Assembly (NCBI GenBank): GCA_028023455.1
Contig: JAQFVV010012402.1
Location: 11,326,292-11,390,291, forward strand
Length of the DNA stretch: 64,000 nt
Direction: 5' to 3'
Origin: Epiperipatus broadwayi
Taxonomy: Eukaryota > Onychophora > Udeonychophora > Euonychophora > Peripatidae
Positions 13,426 through 25,339 of this stretch are shown here, in pieces (within the stretch, counting starts at the first letter, position 1; each line of letters begins with the position of its first letter). The translations under genes and the position numbers were made by a program. The notes under the pieces were generated by a model that was not told the origin of the DNA, did no database searches, and saw only the letters and a list, made by a program, of their open reading frames with translations.

Positions 13426-13636
13426 CATGTTATTTAATAAGCTTGCCAATATCTCTTAACAAGCTTTTCAGAAAATCCCCAACCCGAGACCAGTTTCTGC
13501 TTCTCATTTCCTCAGTGAGATGCTATGACATTCAAGCATTAGATTTAAAATAGCTAGAAGCAGAAACTGGTCTGGGGATGGGGATATTCTGAAAAGCTTG
13601 TTAAGAGCTATTGGCAAGCTCATTAGATAACATTTT
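13426..13636. mobile_element. Foldback element sharing core with 9.3-kb element
   Basis: The arms are about 13426-13504 and 13556-13636. Left AGCTTGCCAATATCTCTTAA pairs with the right arm, whose reverse complement differs by one base there, and the stem reaches CAGTTTCTGCTTCT. The loop is about 50 bases. The inner-stem word (AGAAACTGGTCTGGGGAT) resembles the inner stem of the 9301-9611 element, so both probably belong to one superfamily. The DNA just outside (TCATGTGATATATGACTT) also recurs near 47650, next to another copy of the core. No coding capacity. Confidence 0.75.
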
Positions 13637-14440
13637 AATACAAGCTTGTTAAATTAAGTCATGTGATATATGACTTGATTTCTTTTCAAATATATCTGTT
13701 ATATGCTAGATTTATTTAGATACTATGTGAAAGTAAAATATGCATGTTATGTATTGGATCTTTCTAGATACATTTATAATTATTAATAAAATGTTATAAA
13801 CAGTATATTTTTAGATACAACTTACATATTTCATCTCCAAATTAGTTTTTATGAAGAATTTGAATGAAGATCTTTACTATAGTGAAATATTTGAAATCAT
13901 TTGTTGGTACTATATAGAATCTTCTTGATATTATAGTGAATGCTCTAAAATGAAGTTTAGATATTATTTTTATAAGATGTTTTAGAATTTCTTTGCAATG
14001 TTAAAGGAGATATACAGAGTGTGTGGTTTAGGAAATAGTATGGATGAAATCCTATAGTGCAAGGGATGTTTTGAATATAAAATATTATCTTTTGAATATT
14101 GAGTATAATCTTGTGAAAGCTAAATAGAATACAGTTTACATAGTTCTGTATATTTTATGATTCATGATCAGTAATGTTTCCACAAATCAGTAAGTATTTA
14201 AAAAGGAGCCATGGTAGAAATTTAAGTTAGACACTAGAATATGTGACTTTAAGTCTGTGTCCTAGTTCTTGTACTTTTAGAATGTAATGTAAGAGATAAC
14301 TTAAAGTAAGCTATTCTTTTTCCCATGGATTGTCACAGAGAAATAATTGTGCAGATTATGAAATTACTGATAGGAAATTTTAATAAAATGTTATAGTACA
14401 AAATTATATAGTTGTTTTATATTGAGAATTTACATGTAAA
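13637..14440. other. AT-rich spacer upstream of the gypsy-type relic
   Basis: This is where the 5' LTR and primer-binding site of the element at 14.4-16.5 kb would be expected. I could not identify either, and no duplicate of this DNA was found downstream of the integrase. Confidence 0.4.
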
Positions 14441-14570
14441 AGTTATTACAATGAGTAGCTTAGAAGTAGATGTAGATGAAAAAATGTTTATTCCCTTAGA
14501 TGATGTTGATGTCAGTGAGGTAAATAAGAAAGGAGAAAAAGTGGAAGAGAAAATGTTAACCCCTGAAGTT

Positions 14571-14681
14571 TTTTTTTTTTTCATATGTCATAGCATCGAC
14601 CAGGAAGCGAACCCACAACCATCTGCAAACAACTACTTGCTTGCAAGGTGACTGAGCTGACCTGTCGGCTAACAACCCTTG
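14571..14681 (-). mobile_element. tRNA-derived SINE family A, copy 1, inside gag
   Basis: Read on the minus strand, a tRNA-like head carries a B box (GTGGGTTCGCTTCC) and ends CATATGA followed by an A tract, seen as T's at 14569-14582 on the plus strand. It is flanked by the target-site duplication TGAAGTT (14564-14570 and 14682-14688). About 110 bp long, with essentially no body beyond the tRNA-like part. Closely related copies lie at 61438-61543 and 62330-62417. Because the duplication is made of gag sequence, the SINE arrived after the host element. Polymerase III transcription is expected from the boxes, not shown. Confidence 0.85.
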
Positions 14682-14893
14682 TGAAGTTCTTATTGATAAT
14701 CCTCAAAATATGGATGTTATGCAAATATTTACATGTATAATGAATCAATTTTATGAGTAAAGAAAATAATAGTAAATTTGAATCTCTGAATGAAGATAAT
14801 AAATTACTTAGTAATAAAATGGAAGAAAACAATAAATCCCTTAAAGAAGATAATATATCTCTAAATAGCAAATTAGATTATTTGAGAGAGGAA

Positions 14894-15061
14894 AGTAAAC
14901 AAGCTATTGAATTAGTAAATAGTAAGCTATAAATTAGTCAACAAGTTTTTAAATTAATAAATAGTAAGCTAAAAAGTAGTCAACAAGCTATTGAATTAGT
15001 AAATAGTAAGCTGAAAAATAGTCTACAAGCTATAGAGTCAATGAATAATAAGCTAGAAGAG
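14894..15061 (+). repeat. 42-bp tandem repeat, four units, within gag
   Basis: The units are 14894-14935, 14936-14977, 14978-15019 and 15020-15061. Each begins AGT(C/A)(A/T)ACAAG and contains AGTAAGCT or a variant near its end. A period of 42 bases equals 14 codons, exactly two heptads, so each added unit lengthens the coiled coil without changing register. The first unit carries a TAA where the others have AAA or GAA. Confidence 0.9.
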
Positions 15062-15479
15062 AATAGTAAGTCTGTAGACTTCCTGAAAGATGAATTAAAG
15101 AACAAATTTGGAAATCTTAAGATTTAGTAAAAATGAAGAAACAATAGAGTCCTTGAAGTTAGAAATACTCCAATCAGATATCAAGCAACAGGAGATTTTA
15201 GATCAAAAGGTGCAAAAATATATTGATAATATTATCAGAGAACTTAAGAATCAAATTGAGGAAGCTATAAATCAATGTAAAATTAATAATGAGACTATTA
15301 ATCAAAGGATAGAAATTTCTTATTTGACTTTAACAGGAGATATTCAAGAAGTTAAATTTCATGCAAAATGTATTACTGAGGAATTTGAGGTAGTAAAGGA
15401 AGAAGTTTAAAAAAATTAGCTGAAAAGTTACAGGGTAAAAGTTTTGGTGCAACAAATATGTAGGCTATGATGCATCCAA

Positions 15480-16450
15480 ATATGTGAACTAATATGTACA
15501 GAATAGTGGTTTGTGATTACTTAATGTATAAAATTAGATCTAGTCAGAATGTATCATGAAGAATTGTAATACCTCAATCCATGGTTGACAAATTAATCAT
15601 GTATGCACTCTGCAGCTATGGGCATTATGGTGCTCCAAAGATTATGTATGTGCTTAAATCAATATTTTATTGATGTAAAATGTATCTTAAGATAATTAAT
15701 AAAATTATAATTTGTGATGTTTGTGAAATCCAAGCATTGTAGTCAATCTTATGCAAATGTACTGCAGCCTATAATCCCTAAACCTAATGAGTTATTTGTG
15801 ATCAATTTTTATGGGCCTCTTCCACCATTCAATTGGCAAAAGCCTATACTAGTTTCATATGACATATTTTCTAAGTGCTTACCTCAAACCTAAAACTAAT
15901 ACTAAGAATATTATAAAATGTCTAGTAGAATATCACTTTCTTTTAATAGGAAAACCAGAAATAATTCTGACATATCATGCAATTGCCTTTATGTCAAATA
16001 AATGGAGTAATTGGATTCAAACTCAGAACCTCAAACACATTATGAGCTCTATAAGAAATCTGCAGTCTAATCCTTGTGTACACATAATATGGGAGCTTGA
16101 CAGGTTATTAAGGGTATATGTAGCTGACAATCATAAACAATGGGTTTATAAACTTTCTGAGGTGGTAAACTATATAAGTGTGACATATAATGAATCTACA
16201 GGTTTTACACATATAAAACTTCATAATGCTCAACATGAGCCACTGTTAATAGAACCCCATTGCCAGGCATTAGAGAGGAATTTATTTAATGATAGTGGCA
16301 TAGAGCAAGCTAAAGTGAAGCTTAAAGTTATGGCTGATAAAAGAATTTCAAAAAATCTCATAACAAATCACATCCATTTAAAGTGAATGAGCTAGTATTG
16401 GTTAGAACATCCCATATTTGCAATGTATTAAATAATAGCAATTGGCCTAA
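15480..16450 (+). pseudogene. Gypsy-type integrase, catalytically dead
   Basis: The zinc-binding HHCC region is visible: a YGHYGAPKIM stretch near 15612 and CDVCEIQ near 15715, with one in-frame stop between. The core domain follows (YGPLPPFNW near 15810, then an open frame 15859-16386), and the STGFTHIKLH word near 16198 matches the C-terminal part of gypsy integrases. The three catalytic acids all seem lost: Asn in INFYGP, Tyr in ILTYH and Val/His in NPCVH, where the family has Asp, Asp and Glu. A frameshift near 16370 precedes a last recognisable stretch (NELVLVRTS). The role would have been insertion of the cDNA copy. Confident about the family, less so about exact residue alignment. Confidence 0.8.
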
Positions 16451-16621
16451 TATATTTCAAAATGTTTAAACAAAGAAGAGTAAATTGACTAACAGTTTTA
16501 TTTAGGTCTACTATTATGCAATTCATTATATAATTAAAGGTGTTCATTTAATTTTGTAAAAGCTCTATATGGCAGATTCTTAGGTAAGTATGTCTACAAA
16601 AATAATCTAATAAGTTATTAG
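16451..16621. other. Junction between gypsy relic and PLE-1
   Basis: Short non-coding DNA. I could not find an LTR end or a target-site duplication that would say which element came first. Confidence 0.4.
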
Positions 16622-17140
16622 TTTTAGAGAGTAATTTCTTTCTCCTCATATTTAAATTCTATTGGTTGAGAAGTTTTAAAATTTATTTTCTCTTCCAATA
16701 GCTTCTTCCAAATGTTGTTAATCTTCTTTAATTCACACCTTCCATTTATGCTCTTGGGCCTTTTAAAAATCTCTATAGCTTCTCTTAGCAATCTCTGGTC
16801 ATATTGTTCAATTTTTGCTAAAATATTTGTTTTTTCAAAATTGATATCATGATTTGTTAATTTTATATGAGAATAAATAGCTGATGAAATGGATTTTTCT
16901 CTCACTGCCAGAATGTGTTCTTCCTTTCTAATATTTATTCTACGATTAGTCTGTCCTATATATGTATGTGGACAGATCCTACATGGAATTTCATATACAC
17001 CATGACACTCCAAAGCAATTTTATCTTTAGGAAGTGGAAATATTTCACTAATTTTTTTATAAGTAGTGTAAATTGTGTGATTATTATTATTATTTTTTAA
17101 AATGTTACCAATTCTATCAATTACTCCTTTTATATATGGA
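16622..17140 (-). pseudogene. PLE-1 inverted 3' fragment (GIY-YIG nuclease)
   Basis: On the minus strand this encodes the C-terminal GIY-YIG endonuclease of a Penelope-like element: an open frame 16624-17013 starts MECHGVYEIPCRIC and contains HTYIGQTNRR and KEEH. The GIY part, the YIG tyrosine and the following Arg and Glu/His positions are present. It is a near-identical, inverted copy of 18283-18785 and stops abruptly at 17140, where a forward-oriented reverse transcriptase begins. The C-terminus here reads on to EEKEITL, whereas the main copy is truncated by a 2-bp deletion, so this fragment preserves the older reading frame. A short (AAT)n expansion near 17083 breaks the frame upstream. 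Confidence 0.88.
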
Positions 17141-18785
17141 AATCTATTACTATTCTTCCGGCAGATAAGGGTAATACTACAGTAATTTTAAATAAGACTG
17201 ATTATTTTAAAAAAATACATGATTTATTAAATGATAATATTTATAAAAAAATTTATAGAGATCCTATGACTTATCTTGAAAAGAAAACGAAAACAGTAAT
17301 TTATTCTACTGATCTAGATTTAGAAACAAAGATACAGCCTACTCCCAGGGAAAAATCTTCTTTTTATCCAAAATTATATGGTTTACCAAAAATTCACAAG
17401 CCAGATATTCCATTGAGACCGATTGTAAGTGCAGTTGGTTCACCTACACAGACACTAGCTCGTTTTTTGACTTCTTTTTTACAGCCGCATTTAACAACGA
17501 TGTTATCATATGTTAAAGATGCTAATCATTTTCTTGAGCTTATCCGGAATATTAAATTGACTAAGAATGATATTTTGTTAAGTTTTGACATTGTTTCAAT
17601 TTTTACTAGTGTACCTGTAAATGAAGCGATTCAAGTTTTAAAAAATATTCAGTTGCCTAATTTTGCTGTGGTTTTGATTGAACACTGCTTATCGAATACA
17701 TTTTTTGTTTTTGATGGGCAGATGTATAAACAAACATCAGGTCTAGCTATGGATTCACCAATTTCTCCAGCATTAGCTTCTATTTTTATGGAGGATTTGG
17801 AAAATAAAATTTTGACTTTAGCAGTTAAAAAACCATCTATATGGCTGAGGTATGTTGATGATACCTTTGTTATTTGGCCTCATGGCAAGCATGCTCTTGA
17901 TGACTTTTTTAATTTTTTAAACTCTTTTCACAACAATATTAAATTTACCATGGAAATAGAAAATAATAATCAATTATCTTTTTTAGATGTTTTGATTGAA
18001 AGAAGGGAAGATGGTTCTTTATCCCATGGTATATATAAAAACCAACACACACTGGAGATATCTGCATTTTTCCTCTCATTACCATCCTGCACAACTATTT
18101 TCAGTAGCAAATACATTATTGGATAGAACAAAGAGCCTTTCTGATGATAGCCATTTTCACCAGGACCTTTTTGCTACTAATAAAATGCTTCTTCATAACG
18201 GTTTTAATTACAACATCATTAATAGGGCTTATACATATCAAAAGAAAAAAGATTTTGATAGATCAAAAATTAAGACAATTTTGCCATATATAAAAGGAGT
18301 AACTGATAGAATTGGTAACATTTTAAAAAATAATAATATTCACACAATTTACACTACTTATAAAAAAATTAGTGAAATATTTCCACTTCCTAAAGATAAA
18401 ATTGCTTTGGAGTGTCATGGTGTGTATGAAATTCCATGTAGGGTCTGTCCACATACATATATAGGACAGACTAATCGTAGAATAAATATTAGAAAGGAAG
18501 AACACATTCTGGCAGTGAGAGAAAAATCCAATTCATTAGCTATTTATTCTCATATAAAATTAACAAATCATGATATCAATTTTGAAAAAACAAATATTTT
18601 AGCAAAAATTGAACAATATGACCAGAGATTGCTAAGAGAAGCTATAGAGATTTTTAAAAGGCCCAAGAGCATAAATGAAAGGTGTGAATTAAAGAAGATT
18701 AACAACATTTGGAAGAAGCTATTGGAAGAGAAAATAAATTTTAAAACTTCTCAACCAGGAATTTAAATATGAGGAGAAAGAAATG
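17141..18785 (+). pseudogene. PLE-1 reverse transcriptase and GIY-YIG nuclease
   Basis: This is the telomerase-related reverse transcriptase of a Penelope-like element fused to a C-terminal GIY-YIG nuclease. The frame is open from the junction (PADKGNTTV near 17158) through an ATG at 17266. Motifs in order, numbered from that ATG, are YGLPKIHKPDIPLRPI (about 39-54), FDIVSIFTSVP, LAMDSPISPALA and the catalytic YVDD at 196-199 (17851-17862). The family usually has Gly where this copy has Asp in AMDSP. One or two single-base losses near 18035-18055 shift the frame; the continuation (RYLHFSSHYH, then the nuclease GVYEIPC and YIGQTNRR) lies in the 17996-18766 frame. A 2-bp loss at about 18757 truncates the C-terminus to QPGI. 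The 5' half is missing, cut at the inverted junction. Confidence 0.9.
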
Positions 18786-18799
18786 ATTTGAGAAAGAGG

Positions 18800-18843
18800 A
18801 TGCTCTGAGGAAGGTACTTGATATTGTACTGAAACGTCGGCAT
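18800..18843 (+). ncRNA. Hammerhead-ribozyme-like motif in PLE-1 tail
   Basis: The core CTGAGGA (18805-18811) fits the hammerhead CUGANGA box. It is followed by a stem II hairpin (GGTAC 18813-18817 with GTACT 18826-18830, loop of eight) and then GAAA (18831-18834). Next comes C-GTC (18835-18838), which would leave a minimal helix III and a cleavage site after C18838. Flanking ATGCT (18800-18804) can pair with GGCAT (18839-18843) as helix I. Known PLEs carry minimalist hammerhead motifs of this kind in their terminal repeats. One unpaired A (18812) sits between core and stem II. No second copy was found at the truncated 5' end. The fold is read from sequence; cleavage is untested. Confidence 0.7.
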
Positions 18844-21620
18844 TTAGCTTTTTCACTACACGGAATATCCCGCAAATAGTAATAATAATATGACATCTTT
18901 TATCCGTGAAAATATTAGAATTAATATATATATATATTGTGACCATCTGAATGGGCACAAGGAATTGAGATGCTTTGTATCTGCATCGAATAGTTATATT
19001 ATATTTTTTAAAAAATGAAATAGCCTTAGAATTTTAAAATTTTTTGCTGGAAATTGTTTAAAGCTTAGATATTGATTGCTTATGCAATTGATTGACCACT
19101 TTATAAGTATTCATGATTATTATTGTGGTTAATGAAGTATTTAATGTAAGGAAGAGGGGTTGTTTATTAATGGAATTGATACATTTTGTCAGAAAGATGC
19201 AAAATTATTTTATGTTAGTGTAATATTCGTTGAATGGTTTCAAAATCCTTTATTCATTATACTTATCCTTTTGTCAACAATTAATAGCCATTTCACTTAT
19301 ATTTAATTAAGATAGTTTAATATTTAGGTTGCAGTACATGTGCATGCATATATGTCTGTATTATGTTTCATTTCATTTTCATCTTTTAATAACAGCAAAC
19401 AATAGTAATTTAACATGAAGACATTTAAGGTACAGAAATTATCTTTAATAATTTAACAGATATATATTTCTTTTCAATGATTAATGGATGTTGGATAGGT
19501 GAAATGATTTTACAAATTAAATAAATTATTCATCATTTTGTTTAACAGTTAATTAATATTCATTTCTTTCCAGTTTGTAAAAGTTATTTTTTTTATTATT
19601 AATGTATTTTTGCGTCTTGATTTACTTGTAAAAAAAAATCAGAATTATTTTTTTTTTGAATAAGCGTGGGAGTAACTTTGTGAAGGGAAATGACCTTTTG
19701 CTAAAGAGAGCTATTTAACAAAGATCTCTGGTAAAAAATTTGCTTATTATGTATTGTAATTGTAGCCAGTAAACAGTGGCTCATTATTGTGAAAATTAAA
19801 GCCAGTTGCTGAAGTCAAATTGATTTTAAAAAGGCTTTGGAGTAAAACTTCGAAAGGATCTTAAGAAATTTATTATGGGAAAAGTTAATTAGGATGCAAT
19901 TCTAAATTTTAAAAAGATACATTGGTTTTTACTTTGCTCTTCTTGATTTAAATATTTTGAATTAACCTCTTCATAACTATTGCTCTTTTAAAAATGTATG
20001 TTGATAACATCCAGTCTACATTACTTCATTTAATTGTCATTTTAAATAAGAATAAATTGCATGAATATTATTGTTGTATCATTAACCAATGTGTGACTTT
20101 TAATATATCTAGAAAACGCATGCAGAACTATTTTACAGAATATATTTTAATTTTTCACTATTTTCCGTGTTATGTTTTTGTGAGGATTAAACATAAAATT
20201 AAGGATATACATGTTTTGATAAATCATGCCATGTTTAAATTAATCATAAAGAGATGACAGTATTTATTTGTCTGGTATTTCTGGAAATAATATGTATTTT
20301 AAATGAAGGAAATAAAATGTGAGTTACTTCAAATTAAGTATTTGCTTAAATCGAATGGAGGGATAGAAATGTGGGTAATTTTTGTTCTCTTTGATAAAGA
20401 TGGAATATAAAACAAAGTATTATTAATTGTGGAATTACTAATGAATCATGATATATTAATTGATGATATTTAAAAATAAACCATGTGTATAATAGATTAT
20501 AAAGTGTCAAATGCTATTCAAGAAAACTACTAAGAATAATTGCGTACTTAATTTAGAACTACAACGGAATGAGTGAGATAATTCCTGTTTGACAGCAGCT
20601 AAGAATGTCTTATATTTTCATCATAATAAAAGAGAAATTGATTACTTATCTGTGATATAGTAAACTCAAATAGCTTGGCTATGAACATTGGAGGGGCTAG
20701 GTTATATTTAAGTTATGGTTATATTTTTAAGTTATCCTGCAGAAGTTTATTTTAATTTAAATTCAGTTTGGAATGTGTCCCATATTGTTTCATAAACCTG
20801 GAGCAGAGCTTTGCAAGTGAACTTTTATTTTAAGTTACAAAGCAAATAACTTTTATTTCTTTATTTTTTTTATTGCTTGTCATTATTAATGTATATTATA
20901 GATAGATAGGCTTACTTATTATTATGTTTTATTTATAATTTTGGGTTATTTTGACCTTCTAGATCATCTCCGAAGTGTATCCAAATGAGGAATACACTGG
21001 TAAAAATTGATTTTGTACAAATATGTCTTATTGTTCTTTTACGAAGATAAAAGAAAGAAATATTTTTTTTAATATATTATTAGAGAGGTTTATATTTATT
21101 TTGTATACTTTATTATCTCAAAGTGAGAATTTTGTTCTTTTTAAAATCAACAAACATATAATAGAAATAGTGTGCTAGATATGAAAGAAAGGTCATTCGT
21201 AATAATTATAACTATTAAATTTTAAAAGTAACCTAAAGTTTATTCTGAATTAAAAGTTATACCTTAATTCAATATTTAATTACCATGTTGCCTGCATAGT
21301 GTGTAATTTAGAGTTAATTTTATATATACTTTTGTTCGTGGGTGTGTGTCTGTTTTGCACAATTATGACATGTTTGATAAAGTTCAGTTTGTGAATATTT
21401 TATGTATAAATTTCGGATGCTGTTGTATTCTACTGAATTGAACGGATTAGTATGTTATCTGTATGTATTTATCTGCCAGCGTGTATTTATAATGTTCGAT
21501 ATTTAGAAAAGCTTTGAGAATGGAAAGAAATCTGATTGTGTTATAATGTTTGTAGGGATAAAAGATTTTGCTTATTTAGTATATGTTAATTTTCCATGAG
21601 TAGAGCCTAGTTTGTATTAT
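18844..21620. other. PLE-1 tail then AT-rich intergenic DNA
   Basis: The first hundred bases or so are probably the remaining PLE tail, followed by a short (AT)n at about 18925. Beyond that I see no gene. A chance frame at 19994-20257 has no recognisable motif and no upstream signal, and I treat it as noise. Confidence 0.55.
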
Positions 21621-21625
21621 ATGCG

Positions 21626-21849
21626 TATGATTAAATGATATTTTTTGAAGTTAAGTGATGTTTTCTTAGAGGCCTGGTGATGAGAAAGAAGTCCCCACCA
21701 ATAGTATATTTAGAAGTAGATGAGTTATTGTTGAAGTATGATTAAATGATGTTTAGGAAGTTATGTGATGTTTTTTCTTAGATTCTTGGTGATGAGAAAG
21801 GTTCCCCACCAAAAGTGTATTTAGAATCAGATGAATTATTGTAGAAGTG
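21626..21849 (+). repeat. Tandem duplication, period about 111 bp
   Basis: TATGATTAAATGAT starts at 21626 and again at 21737. Both units contain GTGATG(T)n, then GGTGATGAGAAAG, then CCCCACCAA and GTATATTTAGAA or GTGTATTTAGAA. Two units only, moderately diverged. No coding potential. Confidence 0.85.
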
Positions 21850-22141
21850 TTCAGTAAGAGTTTATCTGCTCCTCATGTAGATTTCCCTTATAACGTATAG
21901 CCTGTATAATCATGAAATATAGCTCTGTGTTAATTAATATGTGGCCAGATAAATTGTTAAATTAATTCTTGATGTAATATTAGTGTCTTATTTTATTGAT
22001 GAATTACGACATTGTCCGAAATAAAATAATTGTATGATATTTTCTTGATGAATGGAGAGTTTGTAGAAAAGATTATTTTATATTATTGCTGCTTGAACAT
22101 GCACACGCACACGTAATATAAATAATATCGTGTATATAAAG

Positions 22142-22275
22142 TATATAGTTATTGAAATTAAAATGAGAAATAAATGTTTTGAAATACATTACATTCATTT
22201 AAATAGAAGTATAAAGTTATTGAGATTAAAACGGGAAATAAATATTTTAAAATACAGTGTATTTATTTAAATAAA
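22142..22275 (+). repeat. Tandem duplication, period about 67 bp
   Basis: Unit 1 (from about 22142) has GTTATTGAAATTAAAATGAG; unit 2 (from about 22209) has GTTATTGAGATTAAAACGGG. Both continue AAATAAAT, then AAATACA, and end CATTTAAATA or TATTTAAATA. Confidence 0.8.

Positions 22276-25339
<3,064 letters not shown>

Larger units (their letters stand above)
14451..15420 (+). pseudogene. Gag-like coiled-coil protein, SINE-interrupted
   Basis: The likely start is the ATG at 14451, giving an acidic N-terminus (MSSLEVDVDEKMF...) that runs about 40 codons before a SINE (14571-14681) splits the frame. Beyond the SINE the frame resumes, with at least one frameshift near 14755 and an in-frame TAA at 14930. 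The middle is a long heptad-patterned region rich in Asn, Ser, Lys and Glu, including four 14-residue repeats. A last open stretch in another frame (15108-15410, about 100 codons) continues the coiled coil. No zinc knuckle is visible. In this family such a protein would form the particle shell. I infer gag from its position upstream of the integrase, not from a conserved gag motif. Confidence 0.55.
14441..16450 (+). mobile_element. Internally deleted Ty3/gypsy-type retroelement relic
   Basis: A coiled-coil gag-like region (14451 to about 15420) runs almost directly into an integrase (about 15480-16450). The protease, reverse transcriptase and RNase H expected between them are absent, so several kilobases appear to have been deleted around 15430-15490. 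The LTRs were not recognised. All open frames are broken by stops and frameshifts, so the element is dead. Assignment to Ty3/gypsy rests on the integrase, whose spacing and downstream words resemble that family; Bel-type elements are a less likely alternative. Confidence 0.7.

Noticed and set aside
14581-14871. 96-codon minus-strand frame over the gag
   Set aside because: It is antisense to the gag and starts inside the SINE; a shadow frame.
16915-17100. Plus-strand 61-codon frame opposite the GIY-YIG fragment, and its twin at 18323-18505
   Set aside because: Antisense shadows of the nuclease present in both inverted copies for that reason.
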